From: Thermomicrobiales bacterium
GTDB lineage: Bacteria > Chloroflexota > Chloroflexia > Thermomicrobiales > UBA6265
Assembly (NCBI GenBank): GCA_019637585.1
Contig: JAHBVL010000020.1
Location: forward strand, 1 to 24,706
Reading direction: 5' to 3'
Length of the DNA stretch: 24,706 bases
Shown here: piece by piece, positions 7,227-15,218 of the stretch
Layout of the letters: the number at the start of each line of letters is the position of its first letter
Position numbering within the stretch: the first letter of the stretch is position 1
Position numbers and translations under genes: made by a program
Notes under the pieces: generated by a model
The model's database searches: none
Seen by the model: the letters and a program-made list of their open reading frames with translations, nothing else
Told to the model about the DNA's origin: nothing

Positions 7227-7685
7227 ATGACCACCTCCGATCCAGTCAAAACCTATCTCTGGTGCGACGCCTGTCGCCGCTCCTTCACGCATGACGACGC
7301 GCGCGATGGTGTCTGTCCGTTGTGCGCCGGCCCGGTACGGCCGATGGGAAAGATGAGCGCGCTGCTGCGTGGACTCATGGCCACGGAAATGGTGGCCACC
7401 GATCTTCGTACGAAGCACCGGCAGTTGATTCGCATGATCTGGACGCGCAATGGCCGCGGCGAACAGTATTTCCGGGTGCTCGAGCCGGATATGACCTACA
7501 GCAAGTTCGAGAAGCAGGTCACGGAGATCGTTTGCCAGGGGCTGGAAGAAGGGTGGATTACCGTATCGCTGCCAGTGGCGCCCAGCATCGATGAATCGGC
7601 GTATCAGATCACGATCGTGGATGAAAACCGTTTCGTCGACGAGATGCAGGCGGTGGTCGAGGCGAATCGCAGGAAAAAGGGATAG
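7227..7685 (+). CDS. Unrecognised protein with N-terminal zinc ribbon
   Basis: A 152-residue soluble protein from the ATG at 7227; a TTG at 7203 is an alternative start and neither has a clear ribosome site. Cysteines C13, C16 (WCDAC) and C30, C33 (VCPLC) form a CxxC-x13-CxxC zinc-ribbon knuckle. The rest (about 45-150) has no motif I recognise. It is mixed and charged, with predicted helices around 52-75 and 92-110 and a basic C-terminal tail (NRRKKG). Zinc ribbons of this type often bind nucleic acid or proteins, but no function can be assigned. The gene stands alone: it follows the operon terminator and converges on the epimerase gene across a strong hairpin. It is accepted as real from its length, codon use like its neighbours and the intact knuckle. 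Confidence 0.7.
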   Translation: MTTSDPVKTYLWCDACRRSFTHDDARDGVCPLCAGPVRPMGKMSALLRGLMATEMVATDLRTKHRQLIRMIWTRNGRGEQYFRVLEPDMTYSKFEKQVTEIVCQGLEEGWITVSLPVAPSIDESAYQITIVDENRFVDEMQAVVEANRRKKG

Positions 7686-7693
7686 CCGTCCGC

Positions 7694-7725
7694 GTGACCG
7701 CGACGCCGTGAACGGCGTCGCTCAC
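7694..7725. terminator. Bidirectional hairpin between convergent genes
   Basis: A perfect 9-bp stem (GCGACGCCG / CGGCGTCGC, 7700-7721) with a TGAA tetraloop, extended by GTGA/TCAC across a two-base bulge. It lies in the 88-base gap between the zinc-ribbon gene and the end of the epimerase gene, so it could end transcription from both sides. There is no T-tract on either strand. Confidence 0.5.
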
Positions 7726-7773
7726 GGTGCGATGCCCCTGCCGGGGCCAGGCGTGCACCGTCTGGAGCCGAGA

Positions 7774-8838
7774 TCAATCCCAGGCGAAGCGCCAGACCGT
7801 TTTCGAGTGATACCGGTCCCCCGGCTCGAGGATTGTGGAGGGGAAGGCGGGATGGTTTGGCGAGTCTGGGAAGTGTTGCGTTTCGAGCGCGATGCCGTCG
7901 CCCTGCCGGTACGACTGGCCACTGGTCCCGACGTCGCTGCCGTCGAGAAAATTGCCTGAGTAGAACTGGATGCCGGGCTCCGTGGACTCAACAGTCAACG
8001 AACGTCCGGATGACGGATCGAGCAGATGGGCAACGCGGATCAGCTGGCCGGGCGAATTGGTTGGCCGGTCGATGACGAAGTTGTGGTCGTATCCCCGGGC
8101 AATATGCAGCTGGGGATGAGCCGATCGCAGATCCTGGTCGATTGGCTTCGGAGTGCGGAAGTCGAACGGCGTGTCCTCGACTGACGCGATCTCGCCGGTG
8201 GGAATCAGATGCTCGTCGACTGGCGTAAATGCCCCCGCGTTCATCTGTAGCAAATGACCCATGGCGCTGCCGGACCCCTCGCCAGCGAGATTGAAGTAGG
8301 AGTGCTGGCTGAGATTGACGATCGTCGGGCGATCGGTTGTCGCTTCGTAGTCGATGACGATCGCGTTGTTCCCATCGAGGGAGTAGGTGACGCGAACGTC
8401 GAGACGGCCCGGATAGCCCTGGTCGCCGTCGTCGCTGACGAGCGTCATCGACGCCGTCTGGTTTTCGATGGAGCGGCTTTCGTCGATCGTCCAGATCCGG
8501 CGGTTGAATCCATCGGGTCCGCCATGCAGGTGATTCGGGCCGTTGTTGCAGGGAAGCTCTACCGCGCGACCGTCCAGCTGGAATACTCCGCCGGCGATTC
8601 GGTTGGCATATCGCCCCACCACGGCGCCGAAGTAGGGCCCGGTTTTCAGGTAGGCGTCGACCGTGTCGTAACCAAGAACGACGTTGGTCGTCGATCCGCC
8701 GGCTCCGGGAAGTTCGAGCGATTGAACGATTGCGCCGAGCGTCAGAATTCGCGCCCGGATGCCTTCGTCATCGCCGAGCGTGATGCATCGGACGGGATTG
8801 TTCCCGAGCGTGCCAACGACACCATCTCTGACGATCAT
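7774..8838 (-). CDS. galM: Aldose 1-epimerase (galactose mutarotase)
   Basis: A 354-residue cytosolic enzyme of the expected family length. It starts at ATG 8838 with GGAGG (8843-8847) just upstream. Family motifs appear in order: GRYANRI (75-81), NHLHGG with H105 (102-107), QHSYFNL with catalytic acid H179 (178-184), D251 in GYDHNF, and E319 in ALETQHFPD as the catalytic base. It interconverts alpha and beta anomers of aldoses such as glucose or galactose. The gene begins 16 bases after the stop of a DUF1801 gene on the same strand, so the two are probably co-transcribed. No galactose-pathway genes lie nearby, so the physiological sugar is open. All catalytic residues are present. Confidence 0.95.
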   Translation of the reverse strand: MIVRDGVVGTLGNNPVRCITLGDDEGIRARILTLGAIVQSLELPGAGGSTTNVVLGYDTVDAYLKTGPYFGAVVGRYANRIAGGVFQLDGRAVELPCNNGPNHLHGGPDGFNRRIWTIDESRSIENQTASMTLVSDDGDQGYPGRLDVRVTYSLDGNNAIVIDYEATTDRPTIVNLSQHSYFNLAGEGSGSAMGHLLQMNAGAFTPVDEHLIPTGEIASVEDTPFDFRTPKPIDQDLRSAHPQLHIARGYDHNFVIDRPTNSPGQLIRVAHLLDPSSGRSLTVESTEPGIQFYSGNFLDGSDVGTSGQSYRQGDGIALETQHFPDSPNHPAFPSTILEPGDRYHSKTVWRFAWD

Positions 8839-8854
8839 CTTCCCTCCAGTGACC

Positions 8855-9271
8855 TTACTCGGACGTCCGCACGCTGCTGACGCCCGCTTCGACCAACTCC
8901 CGCATGACGTTCATGTCGATATCCGAGAGTTTCTTGATGTAGAGGCATGACTTGCCTGTGGTGTGTTTGCCGAGCCGGTCCAGAAGTGCGGCGTGTCGCT
9001 CGTGGCCAGTTGGAAGGTAGACCGATATGGCTGCTTTCCGCGGCGAGAATCCGCAGATCAGGAATTCTCCCGAACGTCCCGATTCGTACCGGTAGGTATA
9101 CGAGCCGAAACCGACGATCGACGGTCCCCACATCGTGGCCGGCTCCCCTGTGATCTCTTCCATAAGGGAAACCAGTGTCCAGCTGTCGGCTCGTTGCTGT
9201 TCGGACGCGACGCCATCCAAAAACGCGGCGACGCTGGCGTCTGTAGCGACGGTCTTGTTGGTTTGGGCCAT
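8855..9271 (-). CDS. DUF1801-domain protein (first copy)
   Basis: A 138-residue small soluble protein. The frame is open much further upstream, but that part is antisense to the enolase-superfamily gene. The ATG at 9271 is preceded by AAAGG and begins the conserved domain sensibly. Residues about 15-125 match the DUF1801 (YdhG/CyaY-like) fold: a helix, then MWGPSIVGFGSYTYRY, a FLICGFSPRK strand, and a C-terminal YIKKLSDID segment followed by a helix. Some DUF1801 proteins have been linked to intracellular iron handling, but function is generally unknown and no metal ligand is obvious here. The next gene is the epimerase, 16 bases away. A second, divergent DUF1801 protein is encoded at 18486-18929. 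Confidence 0.85.
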   Translation of the reverse strand: MAQTNKTVATDASVAAFLDGVASEQQRADSWTLVSLMEEITGEPATMWGPSIVGFGSYTYRYESGRSGEFLICGFSPRKAAISVYLPTGHERHAALLDRLGKHTTGKSCLYIKKLSDIDMNVMRELVEAGVSSVRTSE

Positions 9272-9427
9272 GCCGGGCCGCCTTTCAGTGAGCGGATGAG
9301 CTATCGAGATTCTATCCGGTAACGGACGTGTCTCGTTTCGTTTCTGCGAGTAGAATTCGCGCCACACGTCTATCAAACCTGACCGCGCTCGTGGCGCCCC
9401 CGTTTGTGCTGAGGAGTCCGCTTCGCG

Positions 9428-10624
9428 ATGAAGATCACCGATATCCGGTTCACTGTGATCGGCGAGAGCCCGGTCGTGCGGGTGTTGACCGACGAGGGGA
9501 TCGACGGATTCGGCGCCGCGGAACGGGCCAAACCCTACCTGCGAACACACGTGCTCGAACTCCTTCCGGCGCTTCTCGGCGAAGATCCGACCAACGTGGA
9601 ACGGTGCATGACCAGGATTCGGCACCGGGGTGGGTTCAAACCGTGGGGGAGTGCGGTGAGCGCGGTCGAGATCGCGCTCTGGGATATCGCGGGCAAAGCA
9701 GCGGGCATTCCCGTCTACAAGCTCCTGGGTGGCAAGGTCCGGGACCGAGTGCGGGTCTACAACGGCGCCGTGCGCAAGGAGATGACGAGTTTCACGCCCG
9801 AGGACTATGCGCGAGATACGCGAGCGCAAATGGCGTCGCCGGAAGGGTTCACCATTATCAAGCAGGGGATCGCCTTTCACTCGCAGATGAAGTCGAGTGT
9901 TCCTGATTTCACGTTGGCCGATCAGCGCACGAGTCCGCTGCCAGGCTATCTGACCCGAGGGCCCCTGACCGAAAAGGGGATGAAGCTTCTTGTCGAATGC
10001 GTGGCCGCGATGAAGGATGTGTTGGGCGACGATGTCGGTCTGGCGCTCGATTGCGGACCAGGATGGACTGTTCCGGATGCAATCCGGTTTGCCCGGTCGG
10101 TCGAGGAATACAACATTCTCTGGCTGGAGGATCTGGTTGCCGGCGACTATACGCCGTCGCCTGCTGCTCATCTCTTTCGTGAAATCACCCGCGCCACCAG
10201 CACGCCGATCCACACGGGTGAGCAGATCTACCTGCGTCAGAACTTCCGGGAGCTGATCGAAACACGAGCGGTCAGCGTTGTCGGCCCCGATCCATGTGAT
10301 GTCGGAGGAATCGCCGAGCTGAAGTGGATCGCGGAGTATGCCGACCTGCACGGGATTCTCATGGCGCCGCATGGAACGGGCAACGGCATCGTGGGGTTGG
10401 CCGCGCTGGTGCATGTCTGTGCGACATTGCCGGACAACTATGTTGCGTTCGAATACACAACCGGGCGGCCGGAATGGTGGTACGACATCGTGTCGGGGCT
10501 TCCCGATCCCATCGTGCGTGACGGGTTCATCGATGTCTGGGATGGACCCGGTTTGGGGATAGCGTTTGACGTCGAACGATCGCGGCAATACCTTCCGGAG
10601 CAGGACCGGTATTTCTTCGACTGA
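9428..10624 (+). CDS. Enolase-superfamily enzyme (mandelate racemase/acid-sugar dehydratase type)
   Basis: A 398-residue cytosolic Mg-dependent enzyme. The ATG has GAGGAG (9411-9416) 11 bases upstream. The N-terminal capping domain (1-110) precedes the barrel. Candidate metal ligands are D208 (ALDCGPGW), E234 (WLEDL) and E265 (HTGEQIY). D288 and H315 (MAPHGTGNG), 27 residues apart, match the His-Asp dyad of the mandelate racemase subgroup. The usual KxK motif on strand 2 reads IKQG, with K145 and no second Lys. The family abstracts a proton alpha to a carboxylate; most members with this layout dehydrate sugar acids. D208-C-G lacks the extra His seen in mannonate dehydratases. A TetR regulator follows 130 bases later. 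Substrate cannot be named from sequence. Confidence 0.88.
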   Translation: MKITDIRFTVIGESPVVRVLTDEGIDGFGAAERAKPYLRTHVLELLPALLGEDPTNVERCMTRIRHRGGFKPWGSAVSAVEIALWDIAGKAAGIPVYKLLGGKVRDRVRVYNGAVRKEMTSFTPEDYARDTRAQMASPEGFTIIKQGIAFHSQMKSSVPDFTLADQRTSPLPGYLTRGPLTEKGMKLLVECVAAMKDVLGDDVGLALDCGPGWTVPDAIRFARSVEEYNILWLEDLVAGDYTPSPAAHLFREITRATSTPIHTGEQIYLRQNFRELIETRAVSVVGPDPCDVGGIAELKWIAEYADLHGILMAPHGTGNGIVGLAALVHVCATLPDNYVAFEYTTGRPEWWYDIVSGLPDPIVRDGFIDVWDGPGLGIAFDVERSRQYLPEQDRYFFD

Positions 10625-10639
10625 ATGACGGGTCAATAA

Positions 10640-10664
10640 GTGCGCTGCGCACAACAGGTATTAT
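10640..10664 (+). promoter_or_regulatory. Palindrome and -10-like box upstream of the TetR gene
   Basis: GTGCGC-T-GCGCAC (10640-10652) is a perfect 13-base palindrome. Seven bases later is TATTAT (10659-10664), one mismatch from a -10 box. This arrangement suits an operator overlapping the promoter of an autoregulated TetR gene. No convincing -35 is seen, and GC-rich palindromes arise by chance, so the role is inferred. Confidence 0.35.
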
Positions 10665-10754
10665 TCCACAGCAAGGTTTCGTTACATTATCCTGCTCGGC
10701 GCCGTCGTTCCTGACAACGAACCAGACCGACATGGACAGAAGGAGCACATCACG

Positions 10755-11384
10755 ATGGTCGAGTCATCTACCCGGTCCCGCGAGATCGGCCGGCCGCGGA
10801 CATTCAGTGACGAGGCCATCTACGTCGCGACGGCCAAGGTACTGGCTCGGACGGGCAATGAGCACCTGACGCTTTCGCTTATCGCGGAAGAAGTGGGGTG
10901 CAGTCCGCCGGCTCTGGTGCAGCGCTTCGGTTCGAAGCAGTCACTGCTGAAGAGCTATATCACCTGGAACACCGAAGTGAGGCGGCAGCGATTTGCAGAT
11001 GCTGCCAGCATGGATATCTCACCAGTTCAGAAGATCTACCGGCTGGCAGTGGAGTCGGAGCCGAAACGGCCAGGTGAGATCACCGAGTACGAAGGCATAC
11101 CAACCGCCATTTTCATCTATCTGGCGGCCTGGAACGATGAATCGTTCCGACCGCTGGTCAAGGAACGGGTCGAACTGCTTGAGACCGAGCTTCAGAAGCT
11201 GGTCGAGCAAGCGATCGCGGCAGACGAGATTCGGGGTTGTGATCCGACGGAAATGGCGAAAACGCTGGCCACGGTGTTGGCAGGTGTGGCGTTGCAAGCA
11301 ATCTCGCTTGACCGGGAACCGGTTGGAGAATGGACGGCCCAGATCATCAAAGGGTTGCTTCGTCCCTATCTGGTAACGCCCTAA
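10755..11384 (+). CDS. TetR/AcrR-type transcriptional regulator
   Basis: A 209-residue DNA-binding protein of typical TetR length. The ATG has AGGAG (10741-10745) 9 bases upstream. The helix-turn-helix spans about 15-65, with the pattern FSDEAIYVATAKVLARTG, then LSLIAEEVGCSPPALVQRFGSKQSLL, where the Phe-Gly-Ser-Lys stretch matches the conserved end of TetR recognition domains. The remaining all-helical part would be the ligand-binding and dimerisation domain. A palindrome lies about 100 bases upstream and may be its operator. The flanking enolase-superfamily gene and the ABC importer downstream are plausible targets. The effector is unknown. Confidence 0.88.
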   Translation: MVESSTRSREIGRPRTFSDEAIYVATAKVLARTGNEHLTLSLIAEEVGCSPPALVQRFGSKQSLLKSYITWNTEVRRQRFADAASMDISPVQKIYRLAVESEPKRPGEITEYEGIPTAIFIYLAAWNDESFRPLVKERVELLETELQKLVEQAIAADEIRGCDPTEMAKTLATVLAGVALQAISLDREPVGEWTAQIIKGLLRPYLVTP

Positions 11385-11385
11385 C

Positions 11386-11410
11386 GGGCGCCCGGATCGA
11401 TTCCGGGCCC
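11386..11410 (+). terminator. Hairpin after the TetR gene
   Basis: CCCGGA / TCCGGG around a TCGAT loop, extended by flanking GGG/CCC pairs with a one-base bulge, begins two bases after the regulator's stop. No T-tract follows. Confidence 0.4.
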
Positions 11411-11737
11411 AACCGCAGCTCGGGTGGTTCTTCACGGTCGAGAAGAGCGACCGTAGGCAGTTCCGAATTCCGATCGCGATCCGGCGACTGATCCCAGACC
11501 GCCGACAGACACGCCCGCCCTATGTTCAGCGTGGGAGCAGAGGCGTCGATCCTGTGGTCGCCCTCAGCCGACGCGCCGTCCCTCGGTTGTGCCTGTCCGC
11601 CATCACCGATCGATCGCGTTCTTCATTTCGACGACGCGCGTTTCTCCGCGGAGGCAGGTATACTGGAGTTCATGATCTGGAAGTGAGGTTTTGCTTTCAG
11701 CGCTCCACAACGGCTTGCCATCCAGGAGGTACGACCC
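11411..11737 (+). other. Intergenic leader before the first peptide importer
   Basis: About 330 bases with no gene I can support. A 67-residue frame at 11554-11757 overlaps the next start and shows no ribosome site or motif. The only signals are a TATACT box at 11659-11664 and the ribosome site of the next gene. Confidence 0.5.
11659..11664 (+). promoter_or_regulatory. Candidate -10 box of the first importer operon
   Basis: TATACT, one mismatch from consensus, lies 74 bases before the binding-protein start. No -35 of quality is found at 16-18 bases spacing, so confidence is low. Confidence 0.35.
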
Positions 11738-13294
11738 ATGACACGTTCAATCACTAGCCGGCTTGACAGGCGCACCGTGCTGAAAACCGCGGTCGCTGGA
11801 GCCGGCGGAGCGGCTATTGCCGGCAAGACCTTCTCCGGCAGCATCGCGGCGCCGAATGTTGTGCAGTCGAGCTCGAAGCTCGTTGTCGGCTTGAGCTCCG
11901 ATGCGGTTGCGATCGACACCCGGCAAAGTCAGAACACCACTGGCGTCTCGCAAATCCTGCACGTGCTGGAGCCCCTTGTCTCGCTCAATACGAGTACCGG
12001 CGCAATCGAGAGCGCACTTGCCGAGAGCTGGGAGCCGACGGAGAACGGATGGCGTCTGCATATTCGCCAGGGTGTGACCTTCCACGACGGTCAACCGCTC
12101 ACGGCCGAGGACGTCAAGTACACCCTCGACAGCATCATCGATCCGGCCAATGTCGAATGGGTTCAGCCGACGATCCGCGGCAAGCTTGGGCGCCTGGCTG
12201 GTGTGGAAGTCGAGGACGAGTACACCGTCGCGCTCGATCTCGGCGGACAATCCCGCGCTTTCCTGGCCAACCTGCTGGCCGTTGGCATCATCCCGGCCAG
12301 TGCCGCGTCGCAGGGGGCGGATTTTGCCCGCGAGCCGATTGGCACCGGTCCCTACAGGTACGTCGAGTTCACCTCGGGCGAGCAGTTCGTGATCGAGCGA
12401 AACGGCGACTACTGGGGTGACGCTCCAGTCAGCGACCGGATCGTCTTTCGAATTCTGGCGGAGAACGCCACGCGCGTCGCCGCGCTTGAGAGTGGCGAGG
12501 TCGTGATGATCGACAATCTGCCTCCCGATCAGATGGACAGAATCGGGGGAATTGACGGTCTCTCGGTGCTCACCGAGACGACATCCCGATTCATGCACGT
12601 TCAGATGATCAACGATCGGCCGCCATTCAATGACATCAGGGTTCGGCAGGCGGTCAATCACGCCATCGACAAGGAAGCCATTCACCAGGCGCTGATCGGC
12701 GGTCTGGGAGCAGTGCAAACCGCTCCCTGGCCGTCGAACATGCTGGGTCACAACGACGAGCTCACTCCCTTCCCCTACGATCCCGATCTGGCTCGGCAGC
12801 TCCTCGACGAAGCGGGCGTCTCCGACATCACGATTTCCTTCGGCGGACCGGTTGGCCGGTACCTGAACGACCGGCAGGTCGCGGAGGCGATCCTGACGCA
12901 GCTCCAGGACGTCGGAATCAACGCCGAGCCTGATCTTCGTGAGTTCGGATCCTTCTTTGAAAATGTGTTCGATCGGCAGTACGACGCATTTCTGCTCGGC
13001 TATGCCTACGGCGGACTCGATCCGGAAAGCGGCCGGGAGTTCTGGAGCAGCGGATCGAGTCTGGCGAACTACAGCAACCCCGAGGTCGATCAGCTCTTCA
13101 ACGCCGGCGACTCCACGACCGACCTGGACGAAGCAGCCGGTATCTATCGCGAGCTGAGCGGGATCATCTGGAACGACGTTCCGTACGCATGGCTCTACTT
13201 CCAGCCGACCATCGTGGGTGTCAGTGATCGCCTGCAGGGGTGGGCTCCCCAACCCGATGAGTTCATCAAGCTGGCGGGAGCCTCAGTTAGCTAG
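11738..13294 (+). CDS. Peptide-type ABC importer substrate-binding protein (Tat-exported)
   Basis: A 518-residue extracytoplasmic binding protein of solute-binding family 5 (dipeptide/oligopeptide/nickel type). The ATG has AGGAGGT (11724-11730) 7 bases upstream. The N-terminus is a twin-arginine signal: DRRTVLK with R11-R12, then a Gly/Ala-rich hydrophobic stretch to about 37. There is no lipobox Cys. Mature-domain hallmarks are GWRLHIRQGVTFHDGQPLTAEDV near 106-128, PIGTGPY, and the NDIRVRQAVNHAIDK block. Export by Tat is common for these proteins in Chloroflexota and suggests folding before export. It begins an operon with two permeases, an amidohydrolase and a nitroreductase. The ligand may be a peptide, a sugar derivative or another small organic molecule. 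Confidence 0.94.
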   Translation: MTRSITSRLDRRTVLKTAVAGAGGAAIAGKTFSGSIAAPNVVQSSSKLVVGLSSDAVAIDTRQSQNTTGVSQILHVLEPLVSLNTSTGAIESALAESWEPTENGWRLHIRQGVTFHDGQPLTAEDVKYTLDSIIDPANVEWVQPTIRGKLGRLAGVEVEDEYTVALDLGGQSRAFLANLLAVGIIPASAASQGADFAREPIGTGPYRYVEFTSGEQFVIERNGDYWGDAPVSDRIVFRILAENATRVAALESGEVVMIDNLPPDQMDRIGGIDGLSVLTETTSRFMHVQMINDRPPFNDIRVRQAVNHAIDKEAIHQALIGGLGAVQTAPWPSNMLGHNDELTPFPYDPDLARQLLDEAGVSDITISFGGPVGRYLNDRQVAEAILTQLQDVGINAEPDLREFGSFFENVFDRQYDAFLLGYAYGGLDPESGREFWSSGSSLANYSNPEVDQLFNAGDSTTDLDEAAGIYRELSGIIWNDVPYAWLYFQPTIVGVSDRLQGWAPQPDEFIKLAGASVS

Positions 13295-13299
13295 ACAGC

Positions 13300-14226
13300 G
13301 TGAGCAGCTCGTTTCTCGCCTGGCGGATTGTCCACACCGGCATCGTCGTACTTGCGATTCTGACCCTGGTCTTTTTCGCGGTTCGGCTGATGCCGGGCGA
13401 TCCGGTGATGCTTCTCGTGCCGCCCGATGCGTCTCCCGCGACGGTGGAGGAGCTGCGACGCGAGCTTGGATACGACCGCCCATTGGTCGTGCAGTATGCG
13501 AACTACATGGGCGAGGTGGCGTCGGGGAACCTTGGAACGTCGATCCGGCAGCATCGACCGGTCACCGAGATGGTGTTCGAGCGGCTGCCGGCGACGATCG
13601 AGCTGGCGATCGGCAGCATGCTCCTTGCCTGCTTGACGGCCATTCCGCTTGGCGTGCTGGCGGCCAATCGCCGAGGGTCTGTCATCGACACCGTGGCGCG
13701 CCTGATTGCCACGTTGAGCCAGGCGGTGCCGACCTTCTGGCTGGGCATCATCCTGATCATTCTCGTGTCGGTGCGTTGGGGCTGGTTGCCGACATCGGGC
13801 CGCGGCTCGCTCGAGCAGATGATCCTGCCGTGCGTCACCCTCGGTTTCTATATGTTCGGACCGATCCTGCGTCTGACCCGAGTCTCGATGGTGGACACGC
13901 TATCAGCCGACTATGTCCGCACCGCCTACGCCAAAGGGCTGCGCCCGTCGATGGTCCTGTTTCGTCACGGATTCCGCAACGCGCTCATTCCGATCGTGAC
14001 GCTTGTAGGGCTCCAAACCGGCAAGCTCCTGGGTGGAGCGGTCATCACCGAATCGGTTTTCGCCTGGCCGGGTATCGGCAGTCTGGCGATCAATGCCGTC
14101 TATCAGCGGGATTACCCCGTCGTCCAGGGAGTGGTGGTGCTGGCCGCCATCACCTTCGTCCTGGTCAATATGGTGATCGATGTCTGCTATCTGCTGATCA
14201 ATCCGGTGATTCGTTTTGACAAGTAG
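13300..14226 (+). CDS. ABC importer permease, DppB type (first importer)
   Basis: A 308-residue inner-membrane protein with about six helices. It starts at GTG five bases after the binding-protein stop, with no strong site of its own, so translation is probably coupled. The N-terminal RLMPGDPV segment and LRRELGYDRPLVVQY are typical of DppB/OppB permeases. The cytoplasmic EAA loop that contacts the ATPase is seen as DYVRTAYAKGL at about 205-215. It pairs with the DppC-type permease encoded next, whose start overlaps its end by 11 bases. No ATPase genes follow. Confidence 0.94.
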   Translation: MSSSFLAWRIVHTGIVVLAILTLVFFAVRLMPGDPVMLLVPPDASPATVEELRRELGYDRPLVVQYANYMGEVASGNLGTSIRQHRPVTEMVFERLPATIELAIGSMLLACLTAIPLGVLAANRRGSVIDTVARLIATLSQAVPTFWLGIILIILVSVRWGWLPTSGRGSLEQMILPCVTLGFYMFGPILRLTRVSMVDTLSADYVRTAYAKGLRPSMVLFRHGFRNALIPIVTLVGLQTGKLLGGAVITESVFAWPGIGSLAINAVYQRDYPVVQGVVVLAAITFVLVNMVIDVCYLLINPVIRFDK

Positions 14227-15145
14227 CCTCTCGCCACTGGCGGCGTCGGGCGACCTCGCGGTTGCGGGTCGATCCGCGCTCCATGAGGAGCGGCTCGCGC
14301 GCCGCATCTGGCGGGGCGCGCGACGATATCCATCGCTGGTGGCGGGTGGGGCAATCGTCGGGTCGATACTCGCCGTGGCCCTGCTGGCGCCGGTTCTCGC
14401 TCCCCACGACCCGCTCCGCGGTGACCTCTTGGCCAGGCTCACGCCGCCGTTCTGGTCGGATGCCGGCTCCACCGACAATCTGCTGGGTACCGACCAACAG
14501 GGGAGAGACCAGCTGAGCCGCCTGATCCACGGAGCGCGGGTGTCGCTGACGGTGGGGATTGTCGCCTCGGTTCTGGCGGGTCTGATCGGCACCACACTTG
14601 GCATCCTGGCCGGCTACTACCGCGGCATCGTTGACAAAGCCATCATGTTGCTCACCGACACCATGATGGCCTTTCCCCTCATCTTGCTCGCGCTGCTGAT
14701 CGTGGCCCTGCTGGGACACAGTCTGGCCAACCTGATCGTCGTGTTCACCCTCACCAACTGGTTCATCAGTGCCAGGGTGGCGCGCGGCACGACGTTTCAG
14801 CTGTCCCAGGCAGAGTTCGTGGTGGCCAGCCGGCTCATGGGAGCGTCGGATGCCCGCGTGCTGCGCCGTCACATAGTTCCCAATATCATCGGTCCGCTCA
14901 TTGTGGTGGCGTCGTTTGCCGTGGCCGAGATCATCATCACGGAGGCCGCGCTCGGTTTCCTCGGATTGGGGGTTGCGCCCCCTTCTCCTTCCTGGGGCAG
15001 CATGCTTGCTGATGGACGGGAGTACGTGAACATCGCCTGGTGGGTTTCGGTGGTGCCGGGTCTGGCGCTGGTGATCACGATTCTGGGGTTCAACCTGCTC
15101 GGCGACGGACTGCGTGACCTGCTCGACCCAAGGAGCAAGACATGA
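14216..15145 (+). CDS. ABC importer permease, DppC type (first importer)
   Basis: A 309-residue membrane protein starting at TTG 14216, inside the end of the dppB-type gene. GGTGAT (14204-14209) sits 6 bases upstream and no better in-frame start exists before the first helix. Features of the DppC/OppC family are the cytoplasmic N-terminus, APHDPLRGD after helix 1, LLGTDQQGRDQLSRL, the EAA loop EFVVASRLMGASD (about 201-213) and FLGLGVAPPSPSWG near the end. With its partner it forms the translocation channel. The next gene starts 73 bases downstream. Confidence 0.93.
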   Translation: MTSSLSPLAASGDLAVAGRSALHEERLARRIWRGARRYPSLVAGGAIVGSILAVALLAPVLAPHDPLRGDLLARLTPPFWSDAGSTDNLLGTDQQGRDQLSRLIHGARVSLTVGIVASVLAGLIGTTLGILAGYYRGIVDKAIMLLTDTMMAFPLILLALLIVALLGHSLANLIVVFTLTNWFISARVARGTTFQLSQAEFVVASRLMGASDARVLRRHIVPNIIGPLIVVASFAVAEIIITEAALGFLGLGVAPPSPSWGSMLADGREYVNIAWWVSVVPGLALVITILGFNLLGDGLRDLLDPRSKT

Positions 15146-15218
15146 TGTAGCCAGCCACCCACCGAACCAGACATTCAGACATCTTGCGATCGAACGAGAA
15201 CATCGAGGAGGAAGAAAC

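Noticed and set aside
9272-10654. Upstream part of a 599-residue minus-strand frame
   Set aside because: Antisense to the enolase-superfamily gene; only the last 138 residues form a recognisable domain with a start and ribosome site.
11554-11757. 67-residue frame before the first importer
   Set aside because: It overlaps the binding-protein start, and has no ribosome site or motif.
11747-13252. 501-residue minus-strand frame
   Set aside because: Complete shadow of the Tat-exported binding protein, with no domain or ribosome site.
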